From Sulfurimonas sp. HSL1-2 (GTDB taxonomy: Bacteria; Campylobacterota; Campylobacteria; Campylobacterales; Sulfurimonadaceae): a stretch of DNA of 64,000 bases. The notes below the pieces were generated by a model. It had not been told where the DNA came from and ran no database searches. It was given only the letters and a program-made list of their open reading frames with translations. Of the stretch, positions 42,805 through 51,283 are shown piece after piece (the stretch's first letter is position 1; each line of letters begins with the position of its first letter). The translations under genes and the position numbers were made by a program. The DNA is taken from contig NZ_CP147914.1 in assembly GCF_039645565.1 (NCBI RefSeq), positions 558,001-622,000 of the forward strand, given 5' to 3'.

Positions 42805-44190
42805 TTAGTCGAGTCCCATCTTGTTCGGGTTGAGGATGTTATTGGGGTCGAAGGCTTTTTTGATCGCTTTGAAGAGATTCATCTCTTCGTCGGTGAAGGC
42901 CATGCCCATGTAGGGGGCTTTCGCCAGGCCAATGCCGTGCTCGCCGCTCAGCGTCCCGCCCATGTCGATGGTGGCCTGGAAGACCTCCTCGATCGCCTTG
43001 TAAGCGATTTTGACCTGTTCGGGGTCCTTGCCGTCGACCATGACGTTGGTGTGGACGTTCCCGTCGCCCGTATGGCCGAAGCAGGGGATGTTGATGTTGT
43101 ACTTGTCGGCGATGGCGTAGAACTTCTCAAGCAGTCCCGGCAGGGCGGAACGGGGGACGGTAACGTCCTCGTTGAGCTTTTTGCTGCCGTAGACGGCGAG
43201 TGATTGGCTGGCGTTGCGGCGTGCGAACCAGAGGTCGGCCGCTTCGGCCTTGTCTTTGGCGATGACGAAGTCCGAACAGCCGTTCTCGCGGAAAACCTTC
43301 TCGATCTGGGCGAGCTGGAAATCCAGGTCGGGTTCGAGGTTGCCGTCGACGTCGGTGACGAGGATGGCGCCGGCATCGACGGGGAGGCCTTTCTTGAATG
43401 TCTGCTCGACCGCGCGGATGGTGAGGTTGTCGAGGAACTCCATCGCGACCGGGGTGACCCCAGAGGCCATCGTTTTGTAGACCGCTTCCATCGCTTCGGT
43501 GACGGAGGGGAAAACCCCCATCGCCGTCTTCGTCATTTTCGGTTTGGCGATCAGCTTGAGGGTGACCTCCGTCGTGACGGCGAGGGTCCCCTCGGAGGCG
43601 ATCAGAATCCCCGCGATGTTGTAGCCCGCGACGTCCTTGATGGTGCGTTTGCCCGCCTTGATGACGTCTCCGTTGGGGAGTACGGCACGGATCGCCATGA
43701 CGTAGTCCTTGGTGATGCCGTATTTGGCCGCGCGCATCCCGCCGGCGTTCTCGGAGACGTTGCCGCCGATGGTGGAGTAGTCCTGGCTGGCCGGGTCCGG
43801 CGGGTAGAAGAGCCCGACCGCTTCGACGGCGCGCTGCAGGTCCATGTTGATCACCCCCGGCTGTACGACGGCGACCATGTTCTGCATGTCGATCTCGAGG
43901 ATCTTGTTCATGTGCTTTTCGAACGCAAGGACGATCCCGCCGTGGCTCGGGAGCGCTCCGCCGGTAAAGCCGCTGCCCGCACCGCGCGGCACGATGACGA
44001 TGCTGTGCTCGTTGCAGTAGCGGAGGATATCGCTGACGTCCTGCTCATGGCGCGGGAAAAGGACGGCGTCGGGTTCGAACCGTTCGCGGGTCGCATCGTA
44101 GGAGTAGGCGAGGAGGTGCGCTTTGTCGCTGTAGATATTGTCGTCGCCGACGACGGCGGCAAAATGCTGCAGGTGCTTGGGATCGATCAT
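42805..44190 (-). CDS. glcD: Glycolate oxidase-type FAD-linked dehydrogenase (GlcD)
   Basis: The 461-aa flavoprotein has the PCMH-type FAD-binding segment VPRGAGSGFTGGALPSHGG, then GGNVSENAGGMRAAKYG. The FAD-oxidase C-terminal domain has GHTGDGNVHTNV and GTLSGEHGIGLAKAPYM, as in GlcD and D-lactate dehydrogenases. It oxidises an alpha-hydroxy acid (glycolate or D-lactate). glcE/glcF partners are not adjacent. It overlaps the upstream pgbA-like gene by 4 nt (ATGA), the same pairing seen in Helicobacter. Confidence 0.88.
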   Translation of the reverse strand: MIDPKHLQHFAAVVGDDNIYSDKAHLLAYSYDATRERFEPDAVLFPRHEQDVSDILRYCNEHSIVIVPRGAGSGFTGGALPSHGGIVLAFEKHMNKILEIDMQNMVAVVQPGVINMDLQRAVEAVGLFYPPDPASQDYSTIGGNVSENAGGMRAAKYGITKDYVMAIRAVLPNGDVIKAGKRTIKDVAGYNIAGILIASEGTLAVTTEVTLKLIAKPKMTKTAMGVFPSVTEAMEAVYKTMASGVTPVAMEFLDNLTIRAVEQTFKKGLPVDAGAILVTDVDGNLEPDLDFQLAQIEKVFRENGCSDFVIAKDKAEAADLWFARRNASQSLAVYGSKKLNEDVTVPRSALPGLLEKFYAIADKYNINIPCFGHTGDGNVHTNVMVDGKDPEQVKIAYKAIEEVFQATIDMGGTLSGEHGIGLAKAPYMGMAFTDEEMNLFKAIKKAFDPNNILNPNKMGLD

Positions 44191-44996
44191 GGCTGGCCCT
44201 TCAGGTCAAATTCGTCTAATAATTGCTTATCGGCGCTTGGATGCGACTGAATAAAGTCGTATAGTTTGCGCGAGTGCGGGTTGTTTTCAACGAGCAGTTC
44301 AAGGTAGTAGGGTTCATAGGCGTCAAGCCTGCTGCTGCCGCTGCCGAACCAGTTGGCGTCGATCTCTTCGACCCGGGTGTAAAAGGGGAGCTGCGGTGCT
44401 TCGTATGCCAGTCCGGCCGTCGTGAGCTGCAGCAGGCTCAGGCTCTGGCAGTCTACGGTAAAGAGGCTGTCGTCGAGGTAGAGAAAGAGCAGTCCGGTCG
44501 TCGCAACGGTACAGAAGCCGGAGAAGTCCTCTTTGAGCGGCGTCGGGTGCCCGCGGTAGGAGAGGTAGGTCGCCAGGGTGTCGGGGTGCATCCAGTCTAC
44601 GCTCCCCAGCTGCTCCGTCAGTTTCAGGTAGATGGTGCGCGTCGGCGCGATCAGGATGCCGCGGGTATAGGCAAAGGCAAGGATGACCTCGTCCCCCGCC
44701 TTGGGCTGCCACTCGCCTAGGGGCAGGGAGTTCTGCTGCAGGCCGCTGTATTCGGAAAAGGCGACGGTCAGCACTCCTGCCGTCTCGTCATACGCTTCGG
44801 CAACGGCATTGGCGATGATCGCGCTGTGCTCCGGCGTGAAGTGGCGGACGACAAAACCGCTGACGCCGGGTTCGACACGGGCCGTTTTGATCGTTCCCGT
44901 CTCGGTCTCTGCCGAAACAGCATCGAGGCTAAGGTGCAGTTCGCCGGCATGGAGAACGCCAAAAAATAACGGAAGAAAAAAGAACAGTCTGATCAC
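44187..44996 (-). CDS. Exported protein with PgbA N-terminal-like domain
   Basis: The 269-aa protein has a signal peptide (MIRLFFFLPLFFGVLHA). The mature part resembles the N-terminal domain of Helicobacter PgbA (plasminogen-binding A), a domain widespread in Campylobacterota including free-living species. Segments include GVSGFVVRHFTPEHSAIIA, AGDEVILAFAYTRGILIAP, and WMHPDTLATYLSYRGHPTP. Host plasminogen binding is unlikely to be its native role. Context (glcD downstream, Csd3-like peptidase divergent upstream) repeats the Helicobacter order and supports the identity. A cell-envelope role is inferred. Confidence 0.7.
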   Translation of the reverse strand: MIRLFFFLPLFFGVLHAGELHLSLDAVSAETETGTIKTARVEPGVSGFVVRHFTPEHSAIIANAVAEAYDETAGVLTVAFSEYSGLQQNSLPLGEWQPKAGDEVILAFAYTRGILIAPTRTIYLKLTEQLGSVDWMHPDTLATYLSYRGHPTPLKEDFSGFCTVATTGLLFLYLDDSLFTVDCQSLSLLQLTTAGLAYEAPQLPFYTRVEEIDANWFGSGSSRLDAYEPYYLELLVENNPHSRKLYDFIQSHPSADKQLLDEFDLKGQP

Positions 44997-45125
44997 TGAA
45001 TACCTTGCATGCTAAATGGGAAAAAATTATAGCCTAGCCTTGATAAATGGGCTCTTTATACCCTTTAGAGCTGGGCTTTAGCACGAATCTGCTACCCTTT
45101 CACATCCGTTGGATGGAGGTGAGAT

Positions 45126-46340
45126 TTGGTTCGGTTCTTATGGCTGCTCTTGGCGCCCCTGATGCTGTTGGCGTCGTCGGTGGAGACGTACAAATGGAGC
45201 GAAGGCGAAACGTACCTGATGTTCCTGGAGCGCCTGCATCTGCCGCAGGCGCTCTATTACGATATCGACAGCGACGATCAGAAGCTGACGGAAGAACTCC
45301 GCAGCGGCATCCCCTATCAGGTGATGCATGACCGAAACGGCACCATTGAACAGGTGCTCATCCCCGTCTCCGACGAACTGCAGCTGCATCTCTACCGCAA
45401 AGACGGGAGCTTTGCGTTTGAAGCGATCCCGCTGATCGCATCGACCAAACAGGAGTCGATCACACTCGCCATCCAGAACTCTCCCTATTACGACATCCTG
45501 AAAGCGACCGGTTCCCGCTCCCTGGCACATGCCTTCGTCGCGGGGTTCAAAAACTCCCTCAACTTCCGCCGCGATCTGCGCAAGGGGGACAAGCTGGTGA
45601 TGGTTTATACGCAGAAGTACCGTCTTGGAAGCCCTTTCGGCATGCCCGAGCTGCTGGTGGGGATGATCGAGATGCGGGGGAAACGGCATTCGGTCTACCT
45701 CAACAGCGACGAACGCTACTATGATGATAAAGGGCGCCAGGTCGAAGGCTTCCTGCTTTCGCGTCCGGTCCGCAGCGGCCGGGTCAGTTCCGGGTTTACG
45801 CTGCGCCGCTTCCACCCGATCCTCAAACGCTACCGTGCCCACCTCGGGGTGGATTACGCCGCGCCGCGCGGGACACCGGTTGTAGCCGCCGGCAGCGGAA
45901 CCGTCATTTTCGCGGGACGAACGCGCGGGTACGGCAATCTCATCAAAGTCCGGCACGGGGACGGGTATGTGACGCTGTATGCCCACCTGAAGGCCTTCAA
46001 ACGTGGTATCCGCAGCGGCAAAGCGATCAAGCAGGGGCAGGTGATCGGTTACGTAGGAAGCACGGGGCTCTCGACGGGCCCGCACCTGCACTTCGGGCTT
46101 TACAAGAATGGCCGGGCGATCAACCCGGCCCGGGTGGTCCAGGTGACGACAAAACAGCTCGGCGGCAAAGCACTTCAAGCCTTCAAGGGTGAAATGGCAC
46201 GCCTCGATGCCATGGTCGCCGATGTGATGGTGCACCCGCCGGAGGCAGTCAAGGTCGAGACGATCGACAACGCCTGCTACATCGATCCGGAAAGCTGCCG
46301 CCCGCTGAAGAAGGGGGAGAACAATGAAACACATCAGTGA
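45126..46340 (+). CDS. M23-family peptidoglycan endopeptidase, Csd3/HdpA-like
   Basis: The 404-aa protein has a signal peptide (FLWLLLAPLMLLASSVE), a long regulatory N-terminal region, and a LytM/M23 zinc peptidase domain. The zinc ligands are in HLGVDYAAPRGTP and HLHFGLYKNGRAINP, with LYAHLK between them. In Helicobacter, Csd3 (HdpA) trims peptidoglycan and sets helical cell shape. The position next to the PgbA-like gene supports this orthology. The start TTG 45126 lies 5 nt after GGAGGTGA. MgtE overlaps its 3' end by 17 nt. Confidence 0.87.
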   Translation: MVRFLWLLLAPLMLLASSVETYKWSEGETYLMFLERLHLPQALYYDIDSDDQKLTEELRSGIPYQVMHDRNGTIEQVLIPVSDELQLHLYRKDGSFAFEAIPLIASTKQESITLAIQNSPYYDILKATGSRSLAHAFVAGFKNSLNFRRDLRKGDKLVMVYTQKYRLGSPFGMPELLVGMIEMRGKRHSVYLNSDERYYDDKGRQVEGFLLSRPVRSGRVSSGFTLRRFHPILKRYRAHLGVDYAAPRGTPVVAAGSGTVIFAGRTRGYGNLIKVRHGDGYVTLYAHLKAFKRGIRSGKAIKQGQVIGYVGSTGLSTGPHLHFGLYKNGRAINPARVVQVTTKQLGGKALQAFKGEMARLDAMVADVMVHPPEAVKVETIDNACYIDPESCRPLKKGENNETHQ

Positions 46341-47670
46341 GATCAAACACGCGTTCGACCAGTTTCTGCTGGGTAAAACGGAACACCTTCCCCACGCCAG
46401 CGAGATTTCGTACCTGCTTAAAAACATCCACCAGGAGAGCCCGGAAGATTTCCGCGGGATGCTGGGCCGGATCCCCCAGGATGTCCGGGGGGAGGTTCTG
46501 CTCGAACTGCCCGAAAAACTCAAAGAGGATGCGATCGAGCACTACTCCAGCGATGAGCTGGCCGAGGCGGTCGAAGGACTGGACTCGGATGATGCGGCAG
46601 AACTGATCGAGGACATCGTCGACATTGACGAAAACAAGTCCGAAGCCGTATACGAGCAGCTCGATGAGGAAGACCGTGAAGATATCGATAAGATCCGCAG
46701 CTACGAGGATGACCAGGCCGGGGCGTGGATGCAGACGGAGCTCTTCGAGGCGACGCTCGACGAGACGGTCCGCATCGCCATCGCCCGGCTCAAACACCTC
46801 AAAGAGGAGGGGGAGCTGGAAAATGTCCACCAGCTCTACATCGTCAACGACGAACACCGGCTGGTGGCGACCGTCGCCCTGGAAGATATGATCCTGATGG
46901 ATTTTGAACAGACCTTCCGTGCGCAGCTGACGACGAAAGCGTTCCGTTCAGTCAAGGCGACCGATGACATTGACGAGGTCGCGACGATCTTCGAACAGTA
47001 CGACGTTGCGGTACTGCCGGTCGTCGACCATGAAAGCCGGCTGGTGGGGCGGATCACCTCGGACGACATCTACGACGTCATCGAAGAGCGCGCCACCGAG
47101 CAGATCTATAACCTCGCGGGGGTCAACGACGAGGTCGAACAGGAAGAGGGCATCAAAGGGGTTTTCAAAAACCGCGCCAGCTGGCTCTTCGTCAACCTGC
47201 TCACGGCCATTCTTGCCTCGGCGGTCATCGGTTTGTTCGATGCGACGATCGCGGCCTATGTCCCGCTGGCGATCCTGATGCCCATTGTCGCGTCAATGGG
47301 GGGCAATGCGGGCACCCAGACCCTGACGGTCATGGTACGCCAGATGGCGCTGGGGGATATCGAGTTCGGCAACGCCAAGTCGGCGCTCTACAAGGAGATC
47401 GCCGTCGCGCTACTTAACGGGCTTCTTTTTGCCCTGATCATGGGGCTGATCGCCTGGGCGTGGTTCCAGCTGCCGCTGCTGGGGATCGTCATCGGGATGG
47501 CGATGATCATCAACCTCTTTATCGCCGGTTTCTTCGGCGCTTCCATCCCCCTGCTGCTCAAACGCCTCAACATCGACCCGGCGGTCGGCTCGACCGTGCT
47601 GCTGACGACGGCGACGGACGTCTTCGGCTTCTTCAGCTTCCTTGGACTGGCCAAGGTTATTCTGCTCTGA
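46324..47670 (+). CDS. mgtE: MgtE-type magnesium transporter
   Basis: MgtE is a gated Mg2+ channel. The 448-aa protein has the N-terminal superhelical domain with LDSDDAAELIEDI and DEEDREDIDKIRSY. Two CBS domains follow (about residues 130-255, ending VVDHESRLVGRITSDDIYDV), then a five-helix membrane domain with PIVASMGGNAGTQTLTVMVR, the pore-lining signature. The two functional parts are complete. The start overlaps the peptidase gene, so the pair may be co-transcribed. Confidence 0.93.
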   Translation: MKHISEIKHAFDQFLLGKTEHLPHASEISYLLKNIHQESPEDFRGMLGRIPQDVRGEVLLELPEKLKEDAIEHYSSDELAEAVEGLDSDDAAELIEDIVDIDENKSEAVYEQLDEEDREDIDKIRSYEDDQAGAWMQTELFEATLDETVRIAIARLKHLKEEGELENVHQLYIVNDEHRLVATVALEDMILMDFEQTFRAQLTTKAFRSVKATDDIDEVATIFEQYDVAVLPVVDHESRLVGRITSDDIYDVIEERATEQIYNLAGVNDEVEQEEGIKGVFKNRASWLFVNLLTAILASAVIGLFDATIAAYVPLAILMPIVASMGGNAGTQTLTVMVRQMALGDIEFGNAKSALYKEIAVALLNGLLFALIMGLIAWAWFQLPLLGIVIGMAMIINLFIAGFFGASIPLLLKRLNIDPAVGSTVLLTTATDVFGFFSFLGLAKVILL

Positions 47671-47959
47671 TTATTCCTTTTTTCCTATCTGTAGAACGAA
47701 TGTTTTTGTTCCCCTTCTTCTTTGCTTGTGCAAAGCAGAAGCCGAACCGGGAAGAAGAAAGCACAAAGGGCTGACGCCTTCGGCAACATCCAACCAATAA
47801 TTATCCGCTCGATACGCTAATGACCATTTCGGATATGACCTTTCAACCAAAGTAAGACACGCTGTTTTTCAGGGAAAAGTTAAAGATACAAGGTGCGGTT
47901 TGCTTGTGTACGCTCGAGGGAAATGGGCCCGCCGCAGAGGCGGACACAGCGTCAGTGTT
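47671..47959. other. Convergent intergenic region with weak hairpins
   Basis: This is a 289-bp gap between the 3' ends of mgtE and the TonB receptor gene. A stem CTTTGC/GCAAAG with an outer imperfect extension lies at 47714-47741 and may end mgtE transcripts. CCGCC/GGCGG at 47929-47943 may serve the receptor gene. Neither has a T run. No gene was recognised. Confidence 0.35.
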
Positions 47960-49981
47960 TTAGAATTTATAGGAGACGTTGGCGTAGTAGTAGCGGCCCG
48001 GTTCGTTCAGGAGCATAACGTCTCCGTAGGGATCAAGGCTGAGAAGCGTCAGGTCTTTGTAGGTGTTGGAAACGGCATAGGTCGCATCAAAAACGTTGTC
48101 CACGCCGAGAATCAGCCCGAAGTTGCGGTTGATGCGGTGATCGACCTTGAGGTTCATGACCGCCCAGGCGCCGATGGCCTGTTCGCCGTTCTCCGCATCG
48201 TAACGGTCCCACTGGTGCGCGGCCACGCCTTCGATGGTGGCCAGGCTGTCGTCACGATAGTTCCAGTTGAGCGCCAGGTGGCCTTTGAGCGGCGGAATGT
48301 CGGCAAGGTTGGTGCCGTTCTGGTCTCTGAGCGCACTGTCTTTTTTGCCGTACTGGTATGCCGCACCGAAGTCGACGTAGACAGAATCGCTTGCATACCA
48401 TGTCCCGGCCATTTCGGCACCCCAGATCGTGGCATCGACATTCTCGAAATTGTTCTGGGTGATCGTCGGCGTCGCGTTGAAATAGATGTAGTTTTTCAGG
48501 CGGCTGTAGAAGAGGCGCGTCTTCAGGTTGAAATTGCTGTAGGTGTTCTTCATCCCGAGGTCGGCCTCGTAGTTCGTCGTCTGGTCGAGATCGGGTGTCC
48601 CGATGATCATACCGCTTTTCTGGAAGTACAGCTCGCGGGCATCCGGAACGCGTGAAGCCATACCAATGCCGCCGAAGAAGCCGAGGGTCTCCTTCACGCC
48701 GTAGTCGGCAAAGAGGTTGAGGCCGACGGAGGTGTAGTCGTTGTCCTGCAGTGCGGGGTTGCCGGAAGTAATGGCCGTATCGTCATAGCGCAGTCCCAGT
48801 TTGTAGGCGGCGTTGTTATAGCGTTTTTCCAGTTCGGCGAAGAAGGCGATGTTGCGGGTGTCGGCATCGTTGATACTGGGGCCCATATAGGTGCCGTTCA
48901 TGTCATAAGCGCCGTCCCAGTTGCGGAGGCTGCCGTCGAGTCCGAAGGTGATATCCATCGTGTCGGAAACGGCCGTCGTGTTTTTGAGCGTCGCTCCCTG
49001 AATCGTGGAGGTGAGGTGGTTGGTCATCGTCCCCATCATCATGGAGGATTTACGCCACTCGGTCCACATCGGGTGGTCGACGTAGGAGTAGTAGTAGGTC
49101 GCACTCAGCTCCTTGGACCAGCCTGCCAGCTCCGTGGCAACGTACTGGACGTTGTAGAGGTCCGAGTTGTCGTAGCGGGCGTCCATCCCGGAGTTGGGGT
49201 AGAGGACACCGTCGCTGCGGTTGCCCGTATAGCCGAGGCGGAGCTCCTGGTTTTCGGCCAGATTGACAAAGAGTTTCGCCATGACAGAGCGTTTCGCGTA
49301 GGCACTGCGGTCGCGTTCGGAGGGCAGGTAGGCGTTCGGGGCCTTGGCTGTACCCGCGGCGACGGCATTGTCGATCTGATCGGCGAAGGTGTTGCCGCTG
49401 CCGTCCTCGTACTGGCCGCTCCACTCGCCCGAGACACCGATCAGCGCGCGGACCGTATCGTTCCCGCCGGTGAGGGTACCGGCGACTTTCGAGTAGCCGA
49501 AGCTGCCGATGCCCGCGTTGAAGTTGCCGTGGATCCCTTTTTCCGGCTGGACGGTGTCGACGGTCACGAGGCCGCTGAGGGTGCCGGCGTGTTCGACGTC
49601 ATACGGCCCTTCGACTACGCTGATCGAGGAGATGTTGTTCGTGATGACGTGAGAGGTCGGCGGGTCCATGCGGTTGGGGCAGGCGCCGTAGATCTTGCCG
49701 CCGTCGACGATGACGTTGATGTTGTCGCGCTTCTGGCCGCGGAGGATGATGTCGTTGGCGATACCGCTGCGGCGCACGAGGGTGATGCTCGGTACCTGTT
49801 TGGCCAGTGCCTCGGCGGTGTCGGCGGATTTGATCTCTTCGGTGTTGACGTCGCTGAGCGATGAGCTTTCGACGACGATGCTGCCGAGCGTCGTTACGCC
49901 GTTGTCTGTTGCGTTGTTTTCCGCAGCGTCATTCGCAAGCAGTGCGGCCGCTGCGAGGGAAACCAATAGCGTTTTCTTCAT
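47960..49981 (-). CDS. TonB-dependent outer-membrane receptor, copper-type (OprC/NosA-like)
   Basis: The 673-aa receptor has a signal peptide (MKKTLLVSLAAAALLA). The plug domain carries ADTAEALAKQVPSITLVRR and DIILRGQKRDNINVIVDGG, and the barrel ends in Tyr-Lys-Phe. The plug holds ACPNRMDPPTSHV, the Cys/Met-containing pattern seen in OprC and NosA copper receptors, so copper binding or delivery to copper enzymes is inferred. The start region ends about 100 bp before the small gene at 50080, which is divergent. TonB/ExbBD are not in the window. Confidence 0.8.
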   Translation of the reverse strand: MKKTLLVSLAAAALLANDAAENNATDNGVTTLGSIVVESSSLSDVNTEEIKSADTAEALAKQVPSITLVRRSGIANDIILRGQKRDNINVIVDGGKIYGACPNRMDPPTSHVITNNISSISVVEGPYDVEHAGTLSGLVTVDTVQPEKGIHGNFNAGIGSFGYSKVAGTLTGGNDTVRALIGVSGEWSGQYEDGSGNTFADQIDNAVAAGTAKAPNAYLPSERDRSAYAKRSVMAKLFVNLAENQELRLGYTGNRSDGVLYPNSGMDARYDNSDLYNVQYVATELAGWSKELSATYYYSYVDHPMWTEWRKSSMMMGTMTNHLTSTIQGATLKNTTAVSDTMDITFGLDGSLRNWDGAYDMNGTYMGPSINDADTRNIAFFAELEKRYNNAAYKLGLRYDDTAITSGNPALQDNDYTSVGLNLFADYGVKETLGFFGGIGMASRVPDARELYFQKSGMIIGTPDLDQTTNYEADLGMKNTYSNFNLKTRLFYSRLKNYIYFNATPTITQNNFENVDATIWGAEMAGTWYASDSVYVDFGAAYQYGKKDSALRDQNGTNLADIPPLKGHLALNWNYRDDSLATIEGVAAHQWDRYDAENGEQAIGAWAVMNLKVDHRINRNFGLILGVDNVFDATYAVSNTYKDLTLLSLDPYGDVMLLNEPGRYYYANVSYKF

Positions 49982-50079
49982 TTTTATCCTTCATTCCATT
50001 GCATTCAAAACCACAAATACTAGGGAAAAAGTGTTAAGGGGGTGTTAAATTGCCGCGGCGGATCGGAGGGTGCGTTACA

Positions 50080-50238
50080 ATGGCGCTCATGAATGCAAAA
50101 ACGAAACAGATCATCAAAATAATCCTGCTGCTCGCAGGGTCGGGTTTCTTCCTTTTTCAGGGCTTCTCGCTGCTCTTTACGGAGCAGGAGGTGACGCCGG
50201 AGAAGGTCGAAGCGGTTATTGGGGGCAGCGCAGAGTAA
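50080..50238 (+). CDS. Small single-helix membrane protein
   Basis: A 52-aa protein starts at ATG 50080, 9 nt after GGAGGG. It has a short basic N-terminus (MNAKTKQIIK), one transmembrane helix (IILLLAGSGFFLFQGFSLLF) and an acidic tail, EQEVTPEKVEAVIGG. The family is not recognised. The 3' end overlaps the convergent agmatine deiminase gene by 23 bp. The ribosome-binding site and helix make it a credible gene despite its size. Confidence 0.5.
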   Translation: MALMNAKTKQIIKIILLLAGSGFFLFQGFSLLFTEQEVTPEKVEAVIGGSAE

Positions 50239-51244
50239 CGCAGTCTGGGAACTGCATCGTCACGCAGTGCAGCGAACCGTGCTGGCGGATCAGGATGCTG
50301 CAGTCGATGCCGATGATCTCCCGGCCGGGGAAGAGCGTTTTGAAGACGGCCAGCGCCTCGTCGTCATGGGGGTCGTTGTAGACCGGCACGAGGACGGCGC
50401 CGTTGATGATGAGGAAGTTGGCGTAGGTCGCCGGCAGCCGCTCGCCGTCATAATGGATCGCCTCGGTCATCGGCAGCGGGACGAGGGTGAAGGGCTCGCC
50501 GCGGTCGTTACGGAGCTCTTGGAGTTCGCGTTCCATTTTTTGCAGGGCGTGGTAGTGCTCGTCGGCGGCATCCGTGCACTGGACGTAACAGATGGTATTG
50601 GCGTCGCAGAAGCGGGCGAGGGTGTCGATGTGGCTGTCGGTGTCGTCCCCGGCGAGGTAGCCGGAAGTGAGCCAGAGGGTCCGTTCGACCCCCAGGGTCT
50701 CGGAAAGAACGGCCTCGATCTCCGCGCGGCTTGTTAACGCGCTGTTGCGGTTGGGGTTCAGAAGGCACTCTTCGGTGACGAGCAGCAGCCCCTCCCCGTT
50801 GCTTTCGATCCCGCCCCCTTCGAGAATAAAACGGTGTGAAGCGACCGGCGCGCCGTAATGCTGCGCGATTGCCATGGTCATCGCGCTGTCTTTGGCCGCT
50901 TCGAACTTCCCGCCCCAGCCGGTGAAAACAAAGTCCTGGATGAGACACCCCTCTGTCGTCTCGACGGTAATGCCGCTGCAGTCCCGGGCCCAGGTGTCAT
51001 TGGTGTCACACTGAACGAAACGCAGGTTCGCCCCCGGGGCGACGTAGCGCTGCACCCGGGCGATGTCGTCACAGACGATCAGGCAGGGCTGGAAACGGGC
51101 GACGCCTTCGGCGATACGGGCAAAGGTTTGGCATGCTTCGTCGAGGTAGGGCGCCCAGTCGCTGTCGGCGTGGGGAAAGATCAGCTGGACAAAGGATTGG
51201 GGTTCAAACTCCGCAGGGAGACGTTTTACGTGATAGGTTTGCAT
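50216..51244 (-). CDS. aguA: Agmatine deiminase (PAD_porph family)
   Basis: The 342-aa enzyme converts agmatine to N-carbamoylputrescine in polyamine synthesis. Guanidine-group modifying motifs are TWARDCSGITV, FILEGGGIESNGEG and DDTDSHIDTLARF, with the catalytic Cys in GSLHCVTMQFP near the C-terminus. Members of this family in Campylobacterota are often misnamed peptidylarginine deiminase. I start at ATG 51244 after AAGAGAAG; TTG 51262 is possible. A minus-strand TATAAT (51276-51271) lies 26 nt upstream. Confidence 0.85.
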   Translation of the reverse strand: MQTYHVKRLPAEFEPQSFVQLIFPHADSDWAPYLDEACQTFARIAEGVARFQPCLIVCDDIARVQRYVAPGANLRFVQCDTNDTWARDCSGITVETTEGCLIQDFVFTGWGGKFEAAKDSAMTMAIAQHYGAPVASHRFILEGGGIESNGEGLLLVTEECLLNPNRNSALTSRAEIEAVLSETLGVERTLWLTSGYLAGDDTDSHIDTLARFCDANTICYVQCTDAADEHYHALQKMERELQELRNDRGEPFTLVPLPMTEAIHYDGERLPATYANFLIINGAVLVPVYNDPHDDEALAVFKTLFPGREIIGIDCSILIRQHGSLHCVTMQFPDCVTLRCPQ

Positions 51245-51267
51245 CTTCTCTTCAACATTCAATTTAT

Positions 51268-51281
51268 GACATTATAATGTC
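51268..51281. promoter_or_regulatory. 14-bp palindrome with overlapping divergent -10 boxes
   Basis: GACATTATAATGTC is a perfect palindrome in the 39-bp gap between aguA and alr. It contains TATAAT on both strands. The minus-strand copy is well placed for aguA. The plus-strand copy is only 5 nt before the alr ATG, which would leave alr nearly leaderless. It could also be an operator. Confidence 0.5.
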
Positions 51282-51283
51282 GT

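Noticed and set aside
43204-44250. Plus-strand open frame of 348 codons opposite glcD
   Set aside because: The minus strand encodes a full GlcD with FAD motifs. The antisense translation is Asp/Val/Gly-rich with no domain and no ribosome-binding site.
47750-47810. Riboswitch-like stretch (GGGCTGACGCCTTCGGCAAC)
   Set aside because: It loosely recalls SAM-type riboswitch cores, but it lies between two convergent 3' ends where it could control no gene, and the full set of stems could not be drawn.
49016-49864. Plus-strand open frame of 282 codons opposite the TonB receptor
   Set aside because: The receptor frame carries a signal peptide, plug motif and C-terminal Phe; the opposite frame looks like an artefact of codon bias.
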